This document shows, piece by piece, positions 6,458 to 13,655 of a stretch of 13,674 nt of DNA. Every line of letters begins with the position of its first letter. Positions within the stretch are counted from its first letter, which is position 1. The stretch covers positions 1 to 13,674 of the forward strand of contig JAUUYI010000022.1 in the NCBI GenBank assembly GCA_030590525.1. The letters run 5' to 3'. The translations under genes were made by a program, and so were the position numbers. The notes beneath the pieces are model-generated. The model saw only the letters and a program-made list of their open reading frames with translations. It made no database searches and was not told the DNA's origin. This stretch comes from Sedimenticola sp. (lineage in GTDB: Bacteria; Pseudomonadota; Gammaproteobacteria; Chromatiales; Chromatiaceae).

Positions 6458-6585
6458 ATTTGACCGATAGTATCTCTCGGGTCCAAGGATTACATTTTCG
6501 AACCGATGGTCGCCCATAGAGCTCAACTAGAGCGGCTATAAATTCAGCCTCAGAGACTGAATACCCAAACTAAGGAATAAAAATC

Positions 6586-7986
6586 ATGCCAATTCATTCC
6601 AAAGACGATGTCAGAGGGTCACTCCTGGATGACGTGTACGCATCCGCCGATCTCTCAGGGGTTATGCCGAAATACAAAATGCCAGAGAAAGAACATTCGC
6701 CGGAGCATGCCTTCAGTGTGGTCCGTGACGAGCTGATGCTGGACGGCAATGCGCGTCAGAACCTGGCAACCTTCTGTCAGACCTGGGAAGAGCCCGAGGT
6801 CCACCAGCTCATGGACCTCTGTATCGACAAGAACATGATCGACAAGGACGAGTATCCACAGTCGGCAGAGATCGAGGCACGTTGCGTGCATATGCTGGCC
6901 GATCTGTGGCACTCGCCTGACGCCGCCAATACCCAGGGGTGCTCGACCACCGGTTCCAGCGAGGCGGCGATGCTCGGTGGAATGGCCATGAAGTGGCGCT
7001 GGCGTGAGCGGATGCGGGCCCAGGGCAAGCCGACCGATAAGCCAAACATGATCACCGGCCCGGTGCAGATCTGCTGGCACAAATTCGCCCGTTACTGGGA
7101 TGTTGAGATCCGTGAAATCCCGATGGAGCACGGTCGCCTGCTGATGACCCCGGAAGAGGTTCTCAAACGTTGCGACGAGAATACCATCGGTGTCGTACCC
7201 ACCCTCGGTGTCACCTTTACCTGCGCCTACGAGCCGGTAAAGGCGGTCGCCGATGCGCTCGATCAGCTGCAGAAAGATACCGGGCTGGATATTCCAATCC
7301 ACGTCGACGGTGCCAGCGGCGGTTTTCTCGCCCCCTTCTGCGCCCCCGAACTGGAATGGGATTTCCGCATTCCCCGGGTCAAGTCGATCAAGACCTCGGG
7401 TCATAAATTCGGCCTGGCACCCCTCGGGGTTGGATGGGTCGTGTGGCGTGATGCAGAGGATCTTCCCGAGGACCTGGTCTTCAACGTCAACTATCTGGGC
7501 GGCAACATGCCCACCTTCGCGCTCAACTTCTCGCGTCCGGGGGGGCAGATCATCGCCCAGTACTACAACCTGCTGCGCCTCGGCAAAGAGGGTTACCGCA
7601 AGGTCCATATGGCCTGTTATGAGACAGCCCAGTATCTGGCCGATGAGATCGGCAAGATGGGGCCTTTCGAGGTCATCTATGGCGGCGATCCGAAGGGCGG
7701 CATCCCGGCATTGTGCTGGAAGATCAAGGACGGCTTCGATACCCATGGCTACACGCTGTATGACCTGGCCGATCGTCTGCGCAGCCGCGGCTGGCAGGTG
7801 CCGGCCTACTCCCTGCCGGCCAACTGCGAAGATCTGGTGATCCAGCGAATCCTGGTGCGCCACGGCGTCACCAAGGACCTGGGCGCGCTTCTTCTCGAGG
7901 ATATGAGACGAACCTTCGAGTACTTCAAGAAGCACCCCATCACCAACTCCATGGGTGCTGATGAGGCAAGCGGCTTTCATCACTAG
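6586..7986 (+). CDS. gadB: Glutamate decarboxylase (PLP-dependent)
   Basis: This enzyme decarboxylates glutamate to GABA and CO2, consuming one cytosolic proton per turnover. The 466 residues equal the length of E. coli GadA/GadB, and the sequence aligns end to end by eye. Visible landmarks are [20 protein letters not shown] (121-140), [13 protein letters not shown] (205-217), [14 protein letters not shown] (238-251) with the PLP-contacting Asp241, and [18 protein letters not shown] with the Schiff-base Lys274. The C-terminus ends in GFHH; E. coli GadB also ends with a histidine-containing tail that closes the active site at neutral pH, so pH gating is plausible. The N-terminal segment is also conserved, consistent with a GadB-like hexamer. 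The start has aagga (6572-6576) nine bases upstream. It is followed by a hairpin and then an AAEx-family antiporter gene, suggesting a decarboxylase/antiporter pair. Confidence 0.96.
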   Translation: MPIHSKDDVRGSLLDDVYASADLSGVMPKYKMPEKEHSPEHAFSVVRDELMLDGNARQNLATFCQTWEEPEVHQLMDLCIDKNMIDKDEYPQSAEIEARCVHMLADLWHSPDAANTQGCSTTGSSEAAMLGGMAMKWRWRERMRAQGKPTDKPNMITGPVQICWHKFARYWDVEIREIPMEHGRLLMTPEEVLKRCDENTIGVVPTLGVTFTCAYEPVKAVADALDQLQKDTGLDIPIHVDGASGGFLAPFCAPELEWDFRIPRVKSIKTSGHKFGLAPLGVGWVVWRDAEDLPEDLVFNVNYLGGNMPTFALNFSRPGGQIIAQYYNLLRLGKEGYRKVHMACYETAQYLADEIGKMGPFEVIYGGDPKGGIPALCWKIKDGFDTHGYTLYDLADRLRSRGWQVPAYSLPANCEDLVIQRILVRHGVTKDLGALLLEDMRRTFEYFKKHPITNSMGADEASGFHH

Positions 7987-7995
7987 GCGCCTGTC

Positions 7996-8030
7996 GGGCC
8001 GCCCGGCGCGCATCACCGGGCGGCCCTGTT
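7996..8030 (+). terminator. Terminator-like hairpin after gadB
   Basis: Perfect 11-bp GC-rich stem gggccgcccgg (7996-8006) and ccgggcggccc (8016-8026) with a 9-base loop, starting nine bases after the gadB stop and followed by tgttta, a weak T-run. It could be a leaky terminator that sets gadB above the downstream transporter, or a processing signal, since I see no obvious promoter in the 70 bases before the transporter gene. Confidence 0.65.
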
Positions 8031-8102
8031 TATGCCGGGCAGGATATCTCGACATCGAACTCTGTACTACGCAACCTGTCATCAGAGACAGAGGTAGAGA
8101 TT

Positions 8103-10013
8103 ATGTTTAGAAAAAACCGTTGGCCCATTTCCCATGTGATCATAGGGGTTCTTATTCTTGCGGCAATTACCGCCGGTGTAGCGGTCGCGGCCGAGAAAAG
8201 TGCAGCCGGCGCTGGAAAAGTGCTTGCCGAGACCGAACATTTCGCTGGCGTAGCCCTGGAGATGTTCAAGCCGGTAGTGAATACCGGTTTGCATGGCTTT
8301 TTTGAACTGCTCGACAAGCAGCCGATCGTGTTCCTGCTGCTGGCCTTGGCGATCGGTTATCCGCTCGGCAAGGTCGCGGTGAAAGGCGTCAGCCTGGGCT
8401 CGACCGCCGGCACCCTGGTGGCCGGACTGGTGATTTCGATCACGGCCTCGATCGGCTTTGATATCAACTACGCGATCCCCGGTATCGTCTCGTCGCTCTT
8501 CCTCCTGTTGTTCATGTATGCCCTCGGCCTGAAGGTGGGTCCACAGTTCTTTTCTGGTCTGAAAAGCGGCGGTCTGGCTTTCATCGTCCTGGCCCTCATC
8601 GTCTGGTCGCTCAATTGGGTCATCGCCTTTTTCGGCGTGAAACTGGTTGGCCTCGATCCGGGCTATGCGGCGGGAATCATCTCGGGCAGCTACACCGTCA
8701 CTGCGGTGATCGGTGTGGCGACCTCGGCCCTGCAGAGCGGTGCCTATACGCCGCCGTCGGGGATGTCGGCGCAACAGGTCAGCGCCAATATCGCCGCCGG
8801 CTACGCCATTAGTTATGTGGTATCGACCATCGGTATCATTCTGCTGATCAAGTATCTGCCGCAGATGTTCGGGCACGATCCGGTTGCTGATGCAAAGAAG
8901 GCCGAAGAGGAGATGAGCGGTGGGGCTACCGAACTGGTGCCTGGCGCGGCAGGCTCGCTCATGCTCGGTTTTTCAGCGTTCGATATCCGCGCCTACAAGC
9001 TGGAGCATGCTGAACTCATCGGCAAGAGCCTCGGGCAACTGTTTGAGCAGTATCCGCACGCGCCGATCCTGCGCGTGGTGCGGGGTGGCCAGGTGATCGA
9101 GCCGGCTGACAATCCGACGCTGCAGAAAGACGACGTCATCACCGTGCGTTCCGATGTCCACAACCTGATCCTCAACAGCGGGGAGGTGGTTGGTCCGGAA
9201 GTGGATGAGCCGCAGGCCCGCAATATTCCGCTCGAGGCGGCGGATGTCCGTGTCGGCGCCCGGGGGATGTCCGGCAAGAGCCTCGAAACGCTGGCTGGGG
9301 AGATTGGCTACGGGCTCCAGCTCAAGGGGATGTTCCGCCAGGGCGTGCAGATGCCGGCACTGCCGAAGACGGTGGTCCAGTTCGGCGACGTCCTTCGCAT
9401 CGTGGGCCCTGACTGGTGCGTGCAGCGGGCGGCCAAGGCCCTCGGCGGGCGCGCGCTCCTCGATACCTCGACCACTGAGGTGATGTATCTGGCGCTGGCC
9501 ATGGTCATCGGTTATCTGGTGGGCCTGCTCAGCTTCAAGGTGGGCGGCATCCCGTTTGCACTCGGCACTTCGGCCGGCTGTCTGCTCGCCGGTATCTTCG
9601 TCAGCTACTTCCGCAGCCGCAACCCGGAGTTAGGCGGGCCGGTGAGCGAAGGGGCGCGCAGTTTCCTTCAGGACATCGGCCTCAACATGTTTATTGCGGT
9701 GCTGGCCGCCAACGTCGGACCAAAGGTCATCAGCTCGTTCCACGGTACGACCGTGCTCTGGGTGGCACTCATCGGTGGCTGTGCCGCACTGTTGCCGGTG
9801 GTGGTCGCCTTCATCGTCGGTATAAAGGTGTTCAAGCTGAATTCGGTGGTATGCGATGGTGCCTGCACCGGTGCGCGTAACAGTACGCCGGGCCTGAATG
9901 CGATCAACGACCAGTCGAAGAGCTCGATCGCGGCGGCACCCTACCCGGTGACCTATGCCTTGACCACGGTGCTGGTGTTGATCGGCGGGTATATTGCGCA
10001 GGTTCTGTCATAG
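8103..10013 (+). CDS. AspT/YidE (AAEx) family antiporter with two TrkA-C domains
   Basis: The 636-residue membrane protein has the aspartate:alanine exchanger architecture. An N-terminal helix bundle (about 73-255) includes SGSYTVTAVIG. A soluble insert with two TrkA-C/RCK-C domains follows (about 291-350, AFDIRAYKLEHAELIGKSLG; and about 378-447). A second helix bundle (about 458-636) holds the family signature TGARNSTPGLNAI and YPVTYAL. It is longer than AspT (about 540 residues) by an N-terminal extension with a hydrophobic, signal-like helix ending in AVAAEK. Known AspT swaps aspartate for alanine and, with aspartate decarboxylase, builds proton-motive force. Here the neighbour is glutamate decarboxylase, so glutamate/GABA exchange is the natural guess, but the substrate cannot be read from sequence. 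The start has a gaggt-like site about ten bases upstream. It lies 116 bases after gadB on the same strand. Confidence 0.85.
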   Translation: MFRKNRWPISHVIIGVLILAAITAGVAVAAEKSAAGAGKVLAETEHFAGVALEMFKPVVNTGLHGFFELLDKQPIVFLLLALAIGYPLGKVAVKGVSLGSTAGTLVAGLVISITASIGFDINYAIPGIVSSLFLLLFMYALGLKVGPQFFSGLKSGGLAFIVLALIVWSLNWVIAFFGVKLVGLDPGYAAGIISGSYTVTAVIGVATSALQSGAYTPPSGMSAQQVSANIAAGYAISYVVSTIGIILLIKYLPQMFGHDPVADAKKAEEEMSGGATELVPGAAGSLMLGFSAFDIRAYKLEHAELIGKSLGQLFEQYPHAPILRVVRGGQVIEPADNPTLQKDDVITVRSDVHNLILNSGEVVGPEVDEPQARNIPLEAADVRVGARGMSGKSLETLAGEIGYGLQLKGMFRQGVQMPALPKTVVQFGDVLRIVGPDWCVQRAAKALGGRALLDTSTTEVMYLALAMVIGYLVGLLSFKVGGIPFALGTSAGCLLAGIFVSYFRSRNPELGGPVSEGARSFLQDIGLNMFIAVLAANVGPKVISSFHGTTVLWVALIGGCAALLPVVVAFIVGIKVFKLNSVVCDGACTGARNSTPGLNAINDQSKSSIAAAPYPVTYALTTVLVLIGGYIAQVLS

Positions 10014-10038
10014 CCGATTAGACGGCACAGGCGCACAG

Positions 10039-10088
10039 GAGACCCGGGTGGGTCCGCGTTCATCGGCTCACCCGGGCTTCTCTTTTTG
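10039..10088 (+). terminator. Rho-independent terminator after the antiporter gene
   Basis: cccgggtg (10043-10050) pairs with cacccggg (10069-10076), and outer gaga/tctc bases extend the stem. A run of five T residues follows at 10083-10087. It lies 25 bases past the stop codon and should end the gadB-antiporter transcript. Confidence 0.8.
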
Positions 10089-10115
10089 TTGACGTGTGAT
10101 AACAGAATCTATAAT
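10089..10115 (+). promoter_or_regulatory. Promoter-like hexamers overlapping the next gene's start
   Basis: TTGACG (10089-10094) and a perfect TATAAT (10110-10115) are 15 bases apart, directly after the terminator. Transcription would start near 10122, past the ATG at 10118. Either the true start codon is further in (GTG 10139 or ATG 10160), or the hexamers are not used. Confidence 0.4.
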
Positions 10116-10117
10116 GA

Positions 10118-10771
10118 ATGACTGAAGAACGACAGCCGGTGCGGATCGCAGTCAACGTGATGCGGGCGCGTCTGACGGTGGTGGGTTTCAACCTCACTAT
10201 CATCGCCTTCCAGCTCAGCGCGCTCCCCCAGCTTCCCGGCGCTGTTCAACTGCCGAATCTGGATCTGCCGCTGCACCTCGAGGCTGTCACCGCGCTGCTC
10301 ATGGGTCTGGGGTTGTCAGTCATTGCCCTGACCTGTTTCATCGTCTCGAGCGCCTTCGATCACGAAGGCAGCTGCGATCACTGGACACTGCTGGCCGGGG
10401 ATCTGTTCATGTATCTGGGTCTGGCGCAGAGCGTAGCTGCATTCTTTGGCCCGTTGTCACAAATCTTTGACCAGGTCACCCTGAATATTACTGCACAGGA
10501 GGCGGAGTTGATGACAGTCCGCTCGGCCATTGTCATCACTGGCGGCTTTGCATGGCTTTTTGCAGTGTATGTCGGGCCTGCCGTGTCCCTGCTTCGTTCG
10601 CCCTTCGGCAGGCCTGTCACGGTCACCCTGGGGGTTGTGTATGTGTTACTGTTGGTTTCGGTTGCTTATGTCAGTGCGCAGGCGGTACGCCTCGAGGCCG
10701 CACGTTCCGGAACCGAGGTAGCGCCTCCGCCCACTCTGATCAACGAACTCATGCAACCGTTGCGGTGGTGA
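10118..10771 (+). CDS. Five-helix integral membrane protein of unknown function
   Basis: I do not recognise this 217-residue protein. It has about five hydrophobic segments: near residues 19-36, 57-79, 92-112, 136-159 and 167-189. There is an acidic/His loop FDHEGSCDHW (80-89) after the second helix, and a polar loop between helices three and four. The C-terminal tail is proline-containing and soluble. Codon use looks like that of its neighbours, and the long open frame with a periodic hydrophobic pattern supports a real gene. The start is uncertain: ATG 10118 has no Shine-Dalgarno and overlaps a perfect -10-like TATAAT, so GTG 10139 or ATG 10160 (Met15, still before helix one) are alternatives. 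It follows a strong terminator, so it is probably not transcribed with the antiporter gene. Confidence 0.7.
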   Translation: MTEERQPVRIAVNVMRARLTVVGFNLTIIAFQLSALPQLPGAVQLPNLDLPLHLEAVTALLMGLGLSVIALTCFIVSSAFDHEGSCDHWTLLAGDLFMYLGLAQSVAAFFGPLSQIFDQVTLNITAQEAELMTVRSAIVITGGFAWLFAVYVGPAVSLLRSPFGRPVTVTLGVVYVLLLVSVAYVSAQAVRLEAARSGTEVAPPPTLINELMQPLRW

Positions 10772-10781
10772 ATCAGGATTG

Positions 10782-10901
10782 AAGGGGTCGGAGTCAAGCC
10801 GCGCAAGGTGGAGTAAGGGGTCGGTGGAGTAAGGGGTCGGAGTCAAACCGCGCAAGGTGTGACAGGAATAGCGACTGAATCAGGGCGGTTTGACTCCGAC
10901 C
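10782..10901. repeat. 29-bp direct repeats with an inverted copy
   Basis: A 29-base unit beginning aaggggtcggagtcaa occurs at 10782-10810 and 10831-10859 with one mismatch. A partial copy, aaggggtcgg, starts at 10815. The core ggtcggagtcaaaccg (10835-10850) is repeated perfectly in inverted orientation at 10886-10901. The ggggtcggagtc motif resembles repeats I associate with REP-type elements, but no transposase gene is present. The block sits between the membrane protein gene and the porin gene. A further hairpin, tgtcggt/accgaca (10919-10925, 10942-10948) nested in ccagg/cctgg, lies immediately downstream. Confidence 0.8.
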
Positions 10902-10996
10902 GCCAGGGATGGCGGAAGTGTCGGTTTGGCCCGGAGCATTCACCGACAGACCCCTGGCACGGACAACATTTTGAAACAAGATACAGAGGAGCGGTG

Positions 10997-12364
10997 ATGA
11001 TAATAACCAAACGTAAGAGTCGGACTCTGTCGGTCGCCATGCTGATGGTCGCGCAACCGCTGTTTACAGGTATGGCAGCAGCGGAGCCGGTGACCGTCGA
11101 CCGGGCGCTGCTGGAAAAGTTGCAGCAGGTGATCGAGCAGCAGCAGCAGCAGCTGGGCCGGCAGTCGCAGCAGTTGAAATCACAAGGGGAGTTGCTCGAT
11201 TCTCTGGATAAACAGGTAAAATCACTCAGTTCAGCAACCGCCAGCGCCCAGACCCAGGCGGCCGAGGCCAGCAGCACGGCAAAGCAGGCGGTGGACAGAG
11301 CCCGCAAGGCGGAGACAGTGGCCCAGGCGGCGCCCGCCAGCAAGGTGGCCCATTCGGGGCAGGAGCGGGTCAAACTGGTCGTATCGGGTCAAGTCAACCG
11401 GGCGTTGACGTTGGCCGATGACGGCGATAAGGCCAAACTCTACAATGTCGACAATGACAACAGCAATACTAGAATCCGTCTGGTGGGCACCGCCAGGGCA
11501 ACGGATGATCTGACCATAGGGACCCGCTGGGAATATGCGGTTACCTCCAACGAGTCCGGAGAGGTCAGCCAGGACAATGAGAGTGCGGGCGATTTCACCG
11601 ACCTGCGCTGGGCCGAGGTCTCTCTGGACAGCAGGACCTGGGGTAAGGTCTCCCTCGGTAAGGGAGATACCGCATCCAATAACTCGGCCGAGGTCGATCT
11701 CTCAGGGACCGGCGTCATTCAGTACGCCAGTGTGGCGGACACCATGGGTGGCCTCAAATTCCGCGACAGCAATGACAAACTGACGAGTATCCGGGTCAAG
11801 GATGCGTTCAAGGACCTGGATGGACTGAGCCGCAAGAACCGGGTGCGCTACGATACCCCCACCTATGCCGGTTTCATACTCTCCACCTCTGCCGTCGCCG
11901 ACCAGCGCTATGACGCGGCGTTGACCTGGGGCGGGAAGGGCTATGGATTCAAGATGGGTGGTGCTGTGGCCATAGCTGATCCCAATGACGACGACTCGGA
12001 CAACCAGTATAGCGGTTCGTTTTCGCTGCTGCATGAAGATACCGGTCTCAACCTCACCCTCTCAGCCGGCCTGCTGGAGATGAATGACCAGGGTGATCAG
12101 AGCAACATGTATGGCAAGGTGGGGTGGACCCACCGTTTCTTCTCCGTCGGCCCGACGGCATTCGGTGTCGACTATACCCGCTCCACCAACTTCCCGTCCG
12201 GCAGTCACGATGGTTACTCGGTTGGCGCCGCGGCAGTCCAGCAGTTCGACGGGTACGGCACTGAGCTCTACGCGCAGATCCGTACCTATTCACTCAGCAA
12301 CAATGGCTCACCCAGCGCCCAGACCATTACCGGTGGTACGGTCGGGACCCGGGTCAAGTTCTGA
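10997..12364 (+). CDS. Outer membrane porin with N-terminal coiled coil
   Basis: The 455-residue product has a signal peptide (about residues 1-29, cleavage near GMAAA). A Gln/Ala-rich coiled-coil region follows (about 35-115), including VIEQQQQQLGRQSQQL and KQVKSLSSATASAQTQ. The remainder is a beta-barrel of about 330 residues starting at LVVSGQVNRALTLADDG, with porin-type strands such as IRLVGTARATDDLTIGTRWE and WGKVSLGKGD, and a terminal Phe in GTRVKF, as expected for outer membrane assembly. It probably forms a diffusion pore; the coiled coil could span the periplasm or bind peptidoglycan, as in some porins. ATG 10997 has gaggag (10986-10991) five bases upstream; the frame runs further upstream through the repeat block, but that part is not signal-like. 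The substrate is unknown. A small lipoprotein gene follows within about 40 bases. Confidence 0.85.
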   Translation: MIITKRKSRTLSVAMLMVAQPLFTGMAAAEPVTVDRALLEKLQQVIEQQQQQLGRQSQQLKSQGELLDSLDKQVKSLSSATASAQTQAAEASSTAKQAVDRARKAETVAQAAPASKVAHSGQERVKLVVSGQVNRALTLADDGDKAKLYNVDNDNSNTRIRLVGTARATDDLTIGTRWEYAVTSNESGEVSQDNESAGDFTDLRWAEVSLDSRTWGKVSLGKGDTASNNSAEVDLSGTGVIQYASVADTMGGLKFRDSNDKLTSIRVKDAFKDLDGLSRKNRVRYDTPTYAGFILSTSAVADQRYDAALTWGGKGYGFKMGGAVAIADPNDDDSDNQYSGSFSLLHEDTGLNLTLSAGLLEMNDQGDQSNMYGKVGWTHRFFSVGPTAFGVDYTRSTNFPSGSHDGYSVGAAAVQQFDGYGTELYAQIRTYSLSNNGSPSAQTITGGTVGTRVKF

Positions 12365-12405
12365 TAGGGGGTTATTTGTTCGCGAGCCCTTACATTCGAT
12401 CGGGT

Positions 12406-12615
12406 ATGCCGGGTATGATATTCCCCATTGCCTTGCTGACGCTGCTTTTCATCGGCGGTTGTGCCGGAATGGAGCCATTCGAGCCGCTCAATCACCGTGA
12501 AGAAGGTCCCAGTGGCGGTGTTTTTTCCGGTCCGTCAGGGGGTTTCACCATCTTCCGGGGAGGGGATGTGCCACGGCAGGAGGAGCCGGCAGAGAAAGAT
12601 GCAGAGCCGCAATAA
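12406..12615 (+). CDS. Small putative lipoprotein
   Basis: A 69-residue product starts MPGMIFPIALLTLLFIGGCAG, a hydrophobic segment ending in the lipobox IGGC, so Cys19 is the probable lipidated residue. The mature part (about 50 residues) has a near-duplicated motif, GGVFSGPSGGFTIFRGG, and a Pro/Glu-rich acidic tail. I recall similar FSG...GFTI motifs in short gammaproteobacterial lipoproteins of unknown role, but name no family. The start is uncertain: an upstream TTG at 12376 has agggggg-like bases four bases before it, and ATG 12415 is also possible; all keep the lipobox. The short gap after the porin stop suggests co-transcription. Confidence 0.6.
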   Translation: MPGMIFPIALLTLLFIGGCAGMEPFEPLNHREEGPSGGVFSGPSGGFTIFRGGDVPRQEEPAEKDAEPQ

Positions 12616-12628
12616 CTGTTCGATGCTG

Positions 12629-12654
12629 GTTTTTGTTGACCCGGCAATAAAAAC
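12629..12654 (+). terminator. Possible weak AT-rich terminator hairpin
   Basis: gtttttgttg (12629-12638) pairs with caataaaaac (12645-12654) apart from one position, with a 6-base loop, 13 bases after the lipoprotein stop. It has no T-tract behind it, so termination on the plus strand is doubtful. Confidence 0.3.
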
Positions 12655-12773
12655 AACACGACTCCATGGGTGGCGGAGGCAAAGCGACACAGGATGCCAG
12701 AGCCGAGAATCAGGGTGAGAGGAGTAGCAGAGCAACTTCTCAATAAATCCATGCAAAAGACGAAAATGCAGGC

Positions 12774-12836
12774 TGGAGCAAGCGTAGCGGATCCAGCAAA
12801 ACTCGGGCAGTTGGTGGATCCGCCACGCTTGATCCA
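12774..12836. repeat. REP-like hairpin, relative of the 6060-6151 element
   Basis: tggagcaagcgtagcggatc (from 12774) and the segment 12811-12836 are inverted repeats at 23 of 26 positions, with an 11-base loop. The aagcgtagcg-atcca core is shared with the hairpin at 6060-6151. It is the main content of the gene-free stretch 12616-12930, with the tandem duplication at 12876-12911; the bases between 12655 and 12773 show nothing I can name. Confidence 0.75.
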
Positions 12837-12875
12837 CCCTACTCATTTGCACGGGGTTATTGAAGCTTTTCGAGT

Positions 12876-12911
12876 CAAGCCCTTGTATAAATGCAAGCCC
12901 TTGTATAAATG
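12876..12911 (+). repeat. Perfect tandem duplication of 18 bp before a start region
   Basis: caagcccttgtataaatg is present twice without a gap (12876-12893 and 12894-12911). Each copy contains ttgtataaat, which includes a TATAAA -10-like hexamer. The second copy ends five bases before the gaggag ribosome binding site of the gene at 12931, so the duplication could double or shift its promoter. Confidence 0.85.
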
Positions 12912-12930
12912 TATAGAGGAGACTAGTTTT

Positions 12931-13308
12931 ATGATAAGCAAGCAAATCAAGGCCGCCTGCGCAGTCGCCTGCCTGGCGCTGTCACTGGTTGGCTGGAGCA
13001 GCGCAAACGCTGAGTTCATGGTGGTAACCGGCAAGCATTGGCAGAACGGCACCGAGGAGCAGAAGCAGGCATTTCTGCTGGGTGCCGCGACCATCATCGA
13101 GCTGGAAAAGGAGATGCAGGGCAGCAACCCGCCAGCGGATGCTGACAGTGCCGTCCCGGTACTGGTACGAGGTCTGAGCCCCCTGACCCTGACTCAGATA
13201 AAGGAAAAGCTCGACCAATACTACGCCAGCAATCCAGACAAACAGTCAGTGCCGGTGATCCGTGTCATTTACTTTGAGATGGCGAAACCGCGCGCGGAAG
13301 CCAAGTAG
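12931..13308 (+). CDS. Small exported protein of unknown function
   Basis: The 125-residue product has a Sec signal peptide (MISKQIKAACAVACLALSLV, cleavage after ANA near residue 28). The mature domain of about 97 residues is probably helical: HWQNGTEEQKQAFLLGAATIIELEKEMQG, a short Pro-rich stretch, then VLVRGLSPLTLTQIKEKLDQYYASNPDK and VPVIRVIYFEMAKP. I do not recognise a named family; the layout (helix with FLLG, then a pairing helix and a closing VIRVIYFE segment) loosely recalls small Rap1a-like periplasmic proteins, without their cysteines. ATG 12931 is set by gaggag (12916-12921) nine bases upstream; the open frame extends far upstream through the repeat region, which is not credible coding. 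The next gene begins 11 bases after its stop, so the two probably form an operon. Confidence 0.75.
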   Translation: MISKQIKAACAVACLALSLVGWSSANAEFMVVTGKHWQNGTEEQKQAFLLGAATIIELEKEMQGSNPPADADSAVPVLVRGLSPLTLTQIKEKLDQYYASNPDKQSVPVIRVIYFEMAKPRAEAK

Positions 13309-13319
13309 GGGATATCCAG

Positions 13320-13556
13320 ATGAAAATGATGAAGAGTCTGTTTTTGCTGGCGTTGGTTGTTGGCGCCACAGGTTGTACCGACATGACCCGCGAACAGCAG
13401 GGAATGGTGAGTGGTGGCGCCATCGGCGCCGCGGGCGGTGCAGGTATCGCGGCACTGGCGGGTGGTAATGCCGGTATCGGCGCCATCGTCGGTGGTGCGC
13501 TGGGTCTGGTTGCCGGTGATATCAAGGGTGCCAATGAAGAGAAACAGCGTCAATAA
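13320..13556 (+). CDS. Glycine-zipper (YMGG-like) small lipoprotein
   Basis: The 78-residue product begins MKMMKSLFLLALVVGATGC, a lipoprotein-type signal with Cys19 as the likely lipidated residue (lipobox GATGC, slightly atypical at -3). A glycine-zipper segment follows (about 30-66: SGGAIGAAGGAGIAALAGG, GIGAIVGGALGLVAG), then a short charged tail. Such zippers insert into or pack against membranes in small outer-membrane lipoproteins; the zipper resembles the one in the lipoprotein at 3368-4093. An aggggat site (13307-13312) overlaps the preceding stop codon, and the 11-base gap indicates translational coupling with the small exported protein gene. Function unknown. Confidence 0.8.
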   Translation: MKMMKSLFLLALVVGATGCTDMTREQQGMVSGGAIGAAGGAGIAALAGGNAGIGAIVGGALGLVAGDIKGANEEKQRQ

Positions 13557-13626
13557 ATATATTAACCCGTGAGCCATTGGTTCTGAGCCACTATAGTGAT
13601 CAGAAACTACCGCCTTCAGCCCAAAA

Positions 13627-13655
13627 CTGGCTCCCACGCTCTGCGTGGGAGCCAG
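13627..13655. repeat. Perfect 13-bp-stem hairpin, REP-like
   Basis: ctggctcccacgc (13627-13639), loop tct, gcgtgggagccag (13643-13655) form a perfect stem. It lies 70 bases beyond the last gene. No T-run follows, so it is more likely a dispersed REP-like repeat than a classical terminator, though it could stabilise the upstream mRNA. The ctcccacgc-type palindrome is one I recall from intergenic repeats of several proteobacteria. Confidence 0.75.

Noticed and set aside
6655..8082. Long open frame (475 codons) on the minus strand
   Set aside because: It is antisense to gadB, which is unmistakable on the plus strand. The translation has no recognisable domain, and a long antisense frame is expected with this GC-rich codon use.
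8082..8876. 264-codon minus-strand frame
   Set aside because: Antisense to the antiporter's first helix bundle; Asp/Arg/His-rich, typical of the reverse complement of membrane helices.
12084..12500. 138-codon plus-strand frame overlapping the porin 3' end
   Set aside because: Out of frame with the porin, whose barrel and terminal Phe are clear; no motifs.
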